Part shown: positions 48,185-57,692 of the stretch, in pieces
How positions within the stretch are numbered: position 1 is the first letter of the stretch
Layout of the letters: each line of letters opens with the position of its first letter
Assembly: GCA_030490835.1 (NCBI GenBank)
Contig: CM059977.1
Location: 23,417,335-23,481,334, forward strand
Source of the DNA: Annona cherimola
Taxonomy: Eukaryota > Streptophyta > Magnoliopsida > Magnoliales > Annonaceae
Reading direction: 5' to 3'
DNA: 64,000 nt
Notes under the pieces: model-generated
Told to the model about the DNA's origin: nothing
Seen by the model: only the letters and a program-made list of their open reading frames with translations
The model's database searches: none
Position numbers and translations under genes: made by a program

Positions 48185-48331
48185 AGTAAAACTTGATTTA
48201 TATATTAGATATATTTAGATAAATAAGTTTATGGAAAAAAATTAGAAAAGGTTTATTAAATGAGTTTTTTGAGGTGGGTTAAATAAACCATTACCTAGCC
48301 CGGGCTAACAGGATCATTTCTCTTATATATA

Positions 48332-48534
48332 AGACAAATATTAGCTAGCTGCCAGAGCTTGAACGCTTGATTACTATTATTAGATATATATTTTTCTAAA
48401 ACCACGCTAATTCTAAAACCATTCAATCCAATGGCCTAAGAACCGAACCAGTTAACCAATCGCTCAAGAGATTGATTCTAGTCCAACCAAATGATTTTCA
48501 TTCTGTATTTGTAATTTATATAAGGGCTACGCCT
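48332..48534. other. Unassigned spacer
   Basis: No feature recognised. Confidence 0.4.
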
Positions 48535-49025
48535 CTATTAAATTTATCTTGTATGTAACTCTTTTCATTTTTAACATCTTTATAGTTAATCGAAAATTTA
48601 TTCTATCTATTATATTTAGTACCGTTTATATTATCATAAAAACTCTCTTATATGTTTATTATTATCAGAAACATATATAAATGTGCAAAATCAGTGTAAT
48701 AAAATGATTTAATACTAAAAGATAATTTTAAGTAGTATTTTCAATATCTAAACTATCTAAAATATCATACTATATAGATAAATGATTCTATAAAGTATTA
48801 TTATGTTTTAATATATTTGTGAATAGATCTAAGTATTTTTCCTAATTTGCATATAAATATATCGATTTTGAGCAAATATGGCCTATGCTTATATTTGATT
48901 TAGATGAAATTTACGCTCCCAGCTAAATAAACGATGTTAAATACAATAAATGTATTGGATTTTAAATCAATCATTTGCATCTAAAAATTGATGAGGTTAT
49001 ACGAAATCACTTCTATGACAAATTT
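48535..49025. mobile_element. MITE family D, near full-length copy
   Basis: About 490 bp in the orientation opposite to the 37.3-kb copy, with 'ataaagtattattatgtttta', 'taaaatgatttaatactaaa' and a right end GAAATCACTTCTATGAC that forms the family terminus. Confidence 0.72.
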
Positions 49026-50007
49026 ATAAAATAAAAGCTTAAAGTTCACCAATTTTAATTTTTATGTTCATAAATTATAATTATAAAATATTATATATAT
49101 CTTTTCTTTGTAATAAATTATATATGAATTATATAATTTACAGCTAAACGCAGATCTACATCTCACACCAGACTGTAGGCTTGAAGTGGGGGTATGTAAT
49201 TAGATCACGTAACTTAATTTGCACCACATCCATGAAGTTTGCATGTAAAATGGGATTCCGTCTGGGCATGTAGCATGGCTCCACTCATTCATGCCATTTT
49301 TTCAAATTACACGGTTTCCAACTACTAATTAAAGCCCGCAAGTAAAAGACAATATATATTTGATTAAAAAAAAAATAGACCATAGGTGCATCTCCACAGC
49401 TTCCAGGCCTATAATTTCAGATTTTAAAAAGAGATCATCCAAACGTTTGAAGCGGTCAATCCGAATGTTCAGTAAGCTATTGAACCAGCTAGTTAAACCA
49501 ATTTCAAATGGTTCCATTGGAAAAACTAAAACCAAAGGTGATTAGATCGATTAGGCAATCGGTTTCCGGTTGGTTCGATTAGATTTTTACAACTTGATCT
49601 CATCCGAGAAACAAATTTTAAAATTTTTTAAAAAGTTAGAGAATTGTAACGTGATAAAGTAATGAAAGAATAAAGTTGAATTTAAACTGATAAGGCATTT
49701 GTATCAAAAGATGTCAAGAGAGTATTGGAAAGTATAATAGTTACGTTGTTAAAATATCATATCATATACTTTCATAAAAAAATATATCATATCATATGCA
49801 AAAGTATATGAAGGCATACGAGGAAATTTTATTTCTTTTCCCAAATGCCACATGCATCCTTAATATGAAGATAAAAAAAATTCGATTTTTTTATTTTTAT
49901 AAATGTATCATAAATATTCTCAATTTTTACTTTTCAATTGAATTTTATACATTTTTTGTCATGATTATCATGAGTTTCGAGAAATATTTCCCTCAATTAA
50001 CACTAAT
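49026..50007. other. Unassigned stretch
   Basis: No feature recognised. Short complementary frames at 49329-49545 have no domain support. Confidence 0.4.
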
Positions 50008-50735
50008 TTAAATATGATTTAATAGTAATTTTTGGAGGAGTTAATGTAAAAGTTATTACAACGAATTTTTGTTTTAGAATGAAATTCATTGCAATAATTT
50101 AAATATGATTTAATAGTAATTTTTGGACGAGTTAATATAAAAAGTCATTACAAAAATTTTTTGTTTTAGAATGAAGTTCATCTGCAACACCAAATTTTCC
50201 CATGCAGAAAGATATACGCAACCATTTTTAAAAACAATATTTCGATCAATTTTCTTATCAAAAATAAAATTGGTCACCCTAAGTAGTGACTATTAATTTT
50301 TGGACGGGCTAATGTAAAAAGCAATTACAACAAATTTTAGTGTTAGCAATGAAGTTCATTTTCAACATCCAAATTTCCCATGCATAAAGATATATGCGAC
50401 CATTTTTAACAACAACATTTCGATAAATTTTCTTATAAAAAATAAATTGGTTGCCTAGTAAGTTTTAATTTTTGGACGGGTTGAAGTAAAAAGTCAATAC
50501 AATAAATTTTAGTTTTAGCAATGAAGTTCATTATATGCAACCATTTTTAAAAACAATATTTTGATGAATTTTCTTATCAAAAATAAAATTGGTTACCCTA
50601 AGTAGTGAGTATTATTTTTTGGACGGTTTACATAAAAAGTCATTACAACAAATTTTAGTTTTAGCTATGAAGTTCATTTTCGACATCAAAATTCTTATAA
50701 AAATTGAAATTGGTCGCCATAAGTTATAACTATTA
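50008..50735 (+). repeat. Tandem array, ~175-bp units
   Basis: The phrase TTTTTGGAC/GG recurs at 50029, 50120, 50297, 50469 and 50617 (spacings 91, 177, 172, 148). Each unit continues with 'taaaaagt.attacaa.aaattt', 'gaagttcat' and, in full units, 'gcaaccatttttaaaaacaa' and 'ttcttatcaaaaataaa'. First and last units are partial. The units are diverged by point changes and small indels, so the array is old. Confidence 0.85.
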
Positions 50736-51228
50736 ATGAAAAAATTGCAAAAACTTTAGAATATATATGCATTGAAAAAGCAAATTTGTTTGACATAAAG
50801 ATGCGATCGATTTTTTTATGGGTATGTACTTTTACCATCATTTCAATTTGTATTACAATCAAATCCTACGACATTATTACAATGTTCCATACAACATTTT
50901 ATTAAATATTTAACAATACTCCCATTTTTCTATAATATTTCATTGGTGGACACTCTTATGAATAATCAAGAAGACAATGCAGCCATCACTTTTGAACTTT
51001 TGTCAACCCACTCTAAGGCAAGAAGTACTACTTCACCAAAGGTGTCGTAGCAAGAAGCGATCGATTTGGGGGACATTAGTTTTGTTGAAAATTTGTAGAA
51101 GTATGGGATGAGATGATAAGTGGAAAAAAAAAAATATTTTGTAGGATTGTAAGATGGAATTGAAGTATAAGGCTAAAGTTGAAAAAATAGGAATGGTAAG
51201 AGATTAATTATTAATTTTGAAAACCATG
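50736..51228. other. Unassigned stretch
   Basis: No feature recognised. Confidence 0.4.
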
Positions 51229-51262
51229 CTCCCACCTCACCCCACCCCACCCCACCCCACCC
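51229..51262. repeat. (CCCAC)n microsatellite
   Basis: About six CCCAC-type units; the minus strand is G-run rich. Confidence 0.9.
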
Positions 51263-51295
51263 TTGAAGCAAAACAAACATCCTTTTGATCTAAAA

Positions 51296-51955
51296 CCTAA
51301 GGCCAGGAGTATTAACGGATCAAGTTAGATGGGTTGGAGTATAATCTTACTTCTAACTCATTTAAAATATCTTAAATTTAATCCGTTTATTAACTCATTT
51401 AAAAAATACTAACTGTAACTCATTTATAACCCATTTAATAAACGGGTTGGCGGGTTATTAACAGGTTATATAGTAGACAATCTGAAGGCCAAGACTTTGA
51501 CAACAATGATCTTGCAGGGAGAAGCAATAGGGTATTTTCGTCACAAGGAAAATAAAAATTGGACAATAACGGAAAAATAGAATTAAGACATCAACAAAAA
51601 AAATGAAAAGTAAATGGCAGGAGGAAGACATAGCGAGAAAAATAACTAAGGGATTTACTTATGTATATAATTTTAATGAGCTAAAGGATTAAACGAGTTG
51701 AATGAGTTAAATGAGTTAAACAGGTTAATCCGGTTACTAGACGGGTTGAGGAATTATAAAATTTCAACATTAATCCGTTTATTTATTTAAATAATTGAAT
51801 GTATTGACAAATTATAATATCTTTATTTAAAAAACTTAACTCAAACTCATTTATAAATAGATTAAACGAGAAGATTTACATCAAACTCATTTATAAATAG
51901 ATTAAACGAGAAGATTTACATATTGACCGTGACCTTGAACGCCTCTACCTAAGGC
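51296..51955 (+). mobile_element. hAT-like MITE F, copy 2 (TSD CCTAAGGC)
   Basis: 644 bp at 51304-51947 flanked by a perfect 8-bp TSD CCTAAGGC (51296-51303 and 51948-51955), the hAT superfamily length. Ends are CAGGAGTATTAACGG and, on the minus strand, TAGAGGCGTTCAAGG. The interior is rich in 'aactcatttaaa' words. An exact 40-bp tandem duplication lies inside at 51841-51920. Non-coding. Confidence 0.9.
51841..51920 (+). repeat. Exact tandem duplication of 40 bp
   Basis: 51841-51880 and 51881-51920 are identical. The lack of any difference suggests a recent event inside MITE F. Confidence 0.95.
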
Positions 51956-52162
51956 ATAACTCATACAGGACATAGACGACATGGTCGGTCATTAAACGCG
52001 ACTTGCTTCATATTCCGAACGGATAAGTAGTTACGTTGATCCGCGCTTCTTCAGAAGAGATTCAACTTCAAATAAATATTTGGATGAGAGAAAACTTTAA
52101 ATAGTTCCTTTTTTATTTATTGCTTAGGATAAAATTATACCTGAAAAATCGCCTCGATTATT

Positions 52163-52185
52163 GAGAGAGAGAGAGAGAGAGAGAG
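52163..52185. repeat. (GA)n microsatellite
   Basis: Eleven and a half GA units. Confidence 0.95.
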
Positions 52186-52505
52186 TTACTACAAAGTAGA
52201 AGTGGTGCACGAGTGAAAACGAAGGCGGTGCTGATAGTTTATCCGCAGGCCAGAGCAGTGAATTTTGACAGAAGGCTCCCTCATTTGGATGGACGTAAAT
52301 GTGCAGCAGAGGCAGAAGCAGAAGCAGCAAACAGAAAGCCAGTGCCTCAGAAGCGACTAATTCAGACCGCAGCATCCCACGTGATATCCGCGTAAAACGT
52401 GGCAACGAATTCCCCTGATTCTCTCGCCTCCGGCTCCGGCTCCGGCTCTGCTCGATTATCAACTACCTTTGGCTCGAATTCGGAGTTGCTCGTGCATCGC
52501 ATGTA
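52186..52505. other. GC-elevated patch, no gene recognised
   Basis: Resembles a small promoter or 5' UTR (pyrimidine tract in minus orientation next to the GA repeat), but the frames on either strand are short, and the minus-strand one has no ATG at its start. Confidence 0.35.
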
Positions 52506-52922
52506 ATATTTAAAGAGGAGTGATTCTGGTAGCCCGGGCTAAATAAATGTCTCACCTAGCCCACCTTAAAAAACCTATTTATAATAAAAAAAAGTTTATT
52601 TTTTTCTTCATGCACTTGTTTACCTAAGTGTATTTAACATATAAACTAAGTTTTACCATTTTTGAATATGTTTATCTATTTTTTGAAATTTTTAAACATC
52701 TATGTGTGTATATGTATTTAAAATACTCTTATTTTTAAAAATCTAAAAAATATATATATACATATCCAAAAATGGTAAAACTTGATTTATATATTAAATA
52801 CACTTAGATAACAAGTATATGAAGAAAAAAGGAAAAAAAGTTGTCTTCAATAGGATTTTTAAGGTGGGCTAAGTGAGACATTTACTTAGCCCAGGCTAAC
52901 AGGATCACTCCTCATATTTAAA
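52506..52922. mobile_element. Mutator-like MITE A, copy 3 (TSD ATATTTAAA)
   Basis: 399 bp at 52515-52913, the same length as copy 1. Ends GAGGAGTGATTCTGGTAGCC and GAGGAGTGATCCTGTTAGCC. A perfect 9-bp TSD ATATTTAAA lies at 52506-52514 and 52914-52922. The best copy for defining the family. Confidence 0.93.
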
Positions 52923-53111
52923 AGGAGGAGTTTCTAAGCAAATGTCTTATTTAGTCCACGTTAAAAAAATATATTTACAATAATATTTTTTTACTTTTTT
53001 CTTTGTAAACTTATTTTTCTAAGTGTATTTAACATATAAACTAAGTTTAGATAAACAAGTATTACCATTTTTAGACATATATGTATATATTTTTTTTAGA
53101 TTTTTAAAGAT

Positions 53112-53608
53112 CGGAAGCACTTCTATGAAACCTCTTTTCTATGTAACACCCTTCGTTTATAAAATCTAGATAGTTGATGAAAAATCCATTATTCATTATA
53201 TTTAGCATTATTTATAAAATTACGAAAACTCTTTCATTTGTCTAGTATTATTATATATGAGTCTCATTTACAAACATGTAAAATAAATGTAATAAAATAA
53301 TTTAATATTAAATATCAACTTTTAAGTAGTATTTTCAACATCTAAACCATCTAAAATATCATAAATATGTAGATAAATGATTTTATAAAGTATTGTTATA
53401 TTCTAGTACATATGTGAATGGATCTAAGCATTTTTCATAATTTACATATAAATATACCTATTTTTGAGCACATGTGACATATGAACATATTGAATTTTGA
53501 TGGAACGTAGTCTCTTAGCTAAACAAATAATGTTAAATACAATTAACAAATTAGATTTTCCATCAAATACCACACTCTCAAAAATAGATGGAGTTACATT
53601 GAACCACT
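53112..53608. mobile_element. MITE family D, copy nested in MITE A (first)
   Basis: Left end CGGAAGCACTTCTATGAAAC followed by CTCTTTTCTATGTAAC, right end 'gttacattgaaccac'. TTAAAGAT occurs on both sides (before 53112 and after about 53601), a probable 8-9 bp TSD. About 490 bp, non-coding. Confidence 0.75.
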
Positions 53609-53747
53609 TAAAGATAAGAGTTTTTAAATACATAGATGTTTAAAAATCTTTAAAAAATCTATTTACACACATAGATGTTTAAAAATCTCAAAAAAATATA
53701 AACATATTCAAAAATGATAAAACTTAATTTATATGTTAAATCAGGAG

Positions 53748-54245
53748 CGCTTCTATGAAACCCGCTCTCTATGTAATCTCTTCCCTTTTTAAAATCTTGA
53801 TGGTTAATAAAAAATTCAATCCATCCATTGTGTGTAACATTATTTCTTTTATCCTGGAAATCCTTTTATTTTTTTAATTTCGCTGTATATGGGTCTCATC
53901 TATAAAAACGTGAAATCGACGTAATAAAATAATTCAATATTAAAATATCAACTTTAAAGTAGTTTTTTCCACATCTAAAGCATCTAAAATATCAATAATA
54001 TGTAGATAAATGATTCTATAAAGTATTATTACAGTCTAATACGTATGTGAATTGATCTAAACATTTTTCCTATTTTATACACGAATGAACCTATTTTTTG
54101 AGCAAATGTGGCCTATGCACATATTGGATTTGGATGAAACTTAATCTCCTAGCTAAACAAATGTTGTTAAATACAATGAATGGATTGAATTTTTTATCCA
54201 ATATCAAAATCTCAAAAGCGAAGGGGATTATACAAAATCACTTCT
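53748..54245. mobile_element. MITE family D, copy nested in MITE A (second)
   Basis: Left end AGGAGCGCTTCTATGAAACC, right end 'acaaaatcacttctgtg'. Collinear with the first copy, though diverged. The surrounding MITE A sequence repeats ATGTTAAAT/ATATTAAAT across the insertion, a possible 9-bp TSD, but the exact right end is uncertain. Confidence 0.72.
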
Positions 54246-54594
54246 GTGTAACCTGATTACATATAAGCATATTTTATATTAAATACAATTAGATAAACAA
54301 ATTTATAAAAAAAATAAAAAATTTATTGTAAATGAATTTTTTGAGGTGAGCTAAGTGGGGCATTTATTTAGCTCGAGCTAATAGAATTACTCATTTAAAA
54401 GTTGTAATGATTGTTACTAGTAATATATATATATGCTCCTCTATATTTATATTTAATGTTCCAAAAGCTACTGTTGATGGAAACTCGTATATTCTTAAAA
54501 TTTTAAATCATTTGGAAGTAGGTACCTAATCGTTAAACTTTAAAAAGTAGTGTATATATATATATAATTATTCAAGTGCAGTGGGATTGCACCA

Positions 54595-54960
54595 TAATTA
54601 CGGTGCAATACGCTGCAAATGAGCCTCATTTGATCATGAAGTTAAAATTTATCATGTTCATTATATTTATAATATTCATTTTGATAGTATACCAATTTTC
54701 ATTCAAATCAAATATGTGATGAGTCTCGTTATAAAATAGTACAAAATCAATATAATAAAATAAGTTTGATATAAATATTAATTTAAAATTATATTTTTAA
54801 TATTTAAATCATCAAAATATTTTTTATATTGATAAATGCTTGCATACAATATTACTATCTTTTAATACATGTATGGCCATATGAGTCCATCTGAGTATGT
54901 CTCCATCAGAATACTTGTATTTTATTATATTTTAATACATAGCCTCAAAATACTATCATA
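54595..54960. repeat. MITE family D, partial diverged copy
   Basis: Shares 'aatataataaaataa', 'catcaaaatattttttatattgataaatgctt' and 'caatattactatcttttaatac' style blocks with the family. Ends unresolved. Confidence 0.55.
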
Positions 54961-57692
54961 TGTGAGGAAAAGGAATTTCACTAAAAATATAATAATCCCT
55001 AACAAATACTATTTTATTATAAAATACAAGTATTCTGAGAAAATAAATGAGGAAAAGAAATTTCACTAACAAGTGTAAATATAATAGCATCTTCAAGCTA
55101 TACTTGGAGAAGTAGTTGAATTATACAAGTGAAAGAGAGATATTAAGGTCAAAGAGCCTTCTAAGGCTGCTAAATGTTGTTTATATAAGTTCATTTTACT
55201 CAAATAGGCATAATTTCTCTAAGTTCATAGCTCAATAAAAATCTCATTATGGGATTGAATATAATCATAATTTTACTCGATTATTTCAATAAACTAAGAA
55301 TTTACTATAGTAATTCATTGACGTTATTTGCTCTCTACAAATAATTATGTCAAGTGGGTGAAAAAATTTAATGATTTGGGCAGGGTAAAATCGATAAAAT
55401 GATATCATAAAGCCTCATACATGGACTCTTTCTTAAGCATGTAAGAAGAAGATAAGTGAGCATGTACTAAATAGATAGTGAGTTGACACACTCGTAACTT
55501 TGACCACGTTTGAGAATGAGCATGCGTGGGAATGGGATGCGAATGGTGGGATTTTATTTCCCAAAGCTAATAATGATTCCATCAATCACACTATTTTTTC
55601 CACTTTTACTCTGAAAATTTTAATCATTTTTCCTACTAACTACATACAACAAACCTATTTATTCCAACTATACCCTTATCATTTCCTATCAATCACACAT
55701 TTATCAAAATATTTCCTTTTCCATTTCCCACAATTTCTTACAATCCCATAATTTTTTACCACACTAAACGTCTCCTTTGACTTTCGACTCTTAAGTATCG
55801 TGACCTTGTCTCTATAATAAGGAAAAGTCCTACTGAGACATCGAAACAAGGCAATTAAACCAAGCGCCCCAAGCGACTAGGATTGTTTTTGCATTACTTG
55901 TCCTCTATAGATTCAACGCTTATAATCCATTGATGAAGGGGTATTGAATAGACAGAATAGTTGTGCGACAACGTCCTTTCAATGAATATCTCTTAATTGA
56001 TTCATAGCTCAAAGTGCTTTGATGTGAAAGACATTAATTGTAGCAATAGCCTATATATATAGGCATGTTCTTTCGAACTAAACATTTTTTTATGTTTGAT
56101 ATTTGTGCTCTTGTGTGGCTAAGCTCTTACTTTTCATTTTTTCTTCTTCCTACATAGATATTCTTGTTAATCAATGGTGAATGAGAATGGCAAAAATCTA
56201 CATGACTAATTTAACGTCTACAATATTATGGGGTTCTAATGGAGGTTAAGTTAATAGCGAACGACCTCCACCAAACTCCTCAAATCTCCAAGTCAAGTTG
56301 CTTCTACATCAATGAATTTATGCTTGAAACTAAAGTCGGATTGAAATTTGAAAGTGGCATATCTAAAGCCCCCAGTGTGTTTGGGGTGGCAGTAATCTAA
56401 CTACCATCAAATACTTAGAAGATCTTTGGGGTCATTTCATGGTTCATGGAGTGGACAAAGGTACTAGGTAGAATGAATCTTGTGGGCAACCTCCACTAAG
56501 AAAGCCATCCAAAGACTGCTAGACCTTCATTAGCAAATAGAACTTTAATATGATAAGTAACCTCCTAAATTATAATAAAACACGATCATAACTAGAATGA
56601 ATACATTAATATTAGTAATTAATATATTAATCAAATCAATCCCAAAAGCTCAGGTAGTTAGATCTCATTTGTATGATGGCAATAGGGCTATCAAACAATC
56701 AGAACACGATCGCCTCCTCAATAGAGACAATTTTCTCATTCTTTTAAGGAATTCAATATTGAGTTTTCATGGCTAAGGAGTTAGTTTGCTAAAGGAAGGC
56801 GAGATAACAAATATGATCTATCCTCTAGTCACCACAACGAAGCCTTTCCTGTGTTTAGTAGAAAATTTCTAACATAGGTAATATGTAGACAAAGTTGTTT
56901 AAAACTCATTAAGACTATGCCACGGATAGCATTATAAACCAATGAGAGCAAAGGCCTTATCCACGATAAATAGTAACATAGACAAGGCCTTAGGCATTCA
57001 TAGAGTAGTTAGTGAAACTAGTGAGCAACGATGAGTAAAGTCAGAGGTTCTTAGTACTCATACTCATTTGTTGATATATAGTTAGGAAAAGAATGACTGT
57101 AAAACTCATAAAATAAAAAGCATAAACCGTAAAACTATATTATTGAAAGTAACTGCAATGATGAGAGGGTCATCGTATCCATAACTAATAGTCCTTGCAT
57201 CAACATTGATGAATATAAAAGGAAAACTTTGCTTCAATATTTTGGCAAGGGCATTATCAAGGTGAAGAACCTCTCTAGAATAGGTCCATTGCTACCTTGT
57301 TAAAAAACTATCAACTATAGTGTCATCATGGATGTAAGAGGCTAGGTATCGATGGCAACAACAAGCTTTCTGCCGAGGCAAGGGATTGATTCAAGATGGG
57401 ATCAGGTTGATATTGGGGTTAAAGTTGTGTGTCCACCTTAGCGTAAGCAAAAGTATACTTAGGTAGTTAGTCATGTAAATGTTTCCTTTAATGAAACTTT
57501 TAAACTAAAGATGGTCCTTGGTTAGGTGATCATCCTCTCATGGAAGTAGCAATACAATTCTATATTACATTTATGCATGAGCTCTTCATTTTAGGAGGCT
57601 AATGATAATGAATATGATCCCAAGCCTGAAGAAAGAGTTGTTCACAAGAGGTGTTAAGCAGTATATAGTCTCTAAACAACCAAGAGGGAAGT
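54961..57692. other. Unassigned stretch with an E-like fragment
   Basis: 55500-55775 has an E-like pyrimidine-rich interior between 'cacgtttgagaa' and 'cactaaacgt' and may be a diverged family E copy. 55800-57690 looks like eroded retroelement DNA by composition, but no protein motif was recognised. Confidence 0.35.

Larger units (their letters stand above)
43094..48189 (-). mobile_element. Non-autonomous Copia LTR retrotransposon (TSD GGTAA/AGTAA)
   Basis: LTRs lie at 43099-43692 (3') and 47543-48184 (5' on the minus strand). Both run from TGTGAA to ACCAACA/ACCTAACA. Next to the 5' LTR the minus strand has TGGTATTAGAGC (47528-47539), one mismatch from the initiator tRNA-Met site. The TSD is GGTAA (43094-43098) and AGTAA (48185-48189). 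The internal region of 3.85 kb holds a gag remnant near the 5' end. No integrase, reverse transcriptase or RNase H motif was found, so mobility would have depended on other elements. It split MITE A. Confidence 0.87.
40609..48331. mobile_element. Mutator-like MITE A hosting a nested block (TSD TTATATATA)
   Basis: The 9-bp TSD TTATATATA lies at 40609-40617 and 48323-48331, 7.7 kb apart. Element A sequence survives as four pieces: 40618-40746 (left arm, ttgttagcttgg, tacttagctcatct), 41001-41016, 43075-43098 (catatccaaaaatggtaa), and 48190-48322 (acttgatttatatatt... gcccgggctaacaggatcatttctc). About 300 bp of the usual 399 remain. The gaps are filled by MITE I, a SINE carrying a solo LTR, and a Copia element, three with their own TSDs and the SINE with a near-TSD. 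Confidence 0.9.
52916..54401. mobile_element. Mutator-like MITE A, copy 4, interrupted (TSD ATTTAAAAG)
   Basis: Starts GAGGAGTTTCTAAGC at 52925 and ends 'ctcgagctaatagaattactc' at 54392, flanked by ATTTAAAAG at 52916-52924 and 54393-54401. Its left TSD overlaps the right TSD of copy 3 by seven bases. Two family D MITEs are lodged in the middle, expanding it to about 1.47 kb. Confidence 0.88.

Noticed and set aside
50008..50735. CRISPR-like array
   Set aside because: Units are long, diverged and contiguous, without short repeats and unique spacers, and the DNA is eukaryotic. It is a tandem satellite-like repeat.
52124..52462. Minus-strand 112-codon frame with Leu-rich and Ser-Leu repeat parts
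   Set aside because: The frame has no ATG at its start and includes the GA microsatellite translated as Ser-Leu repeats; no domain.
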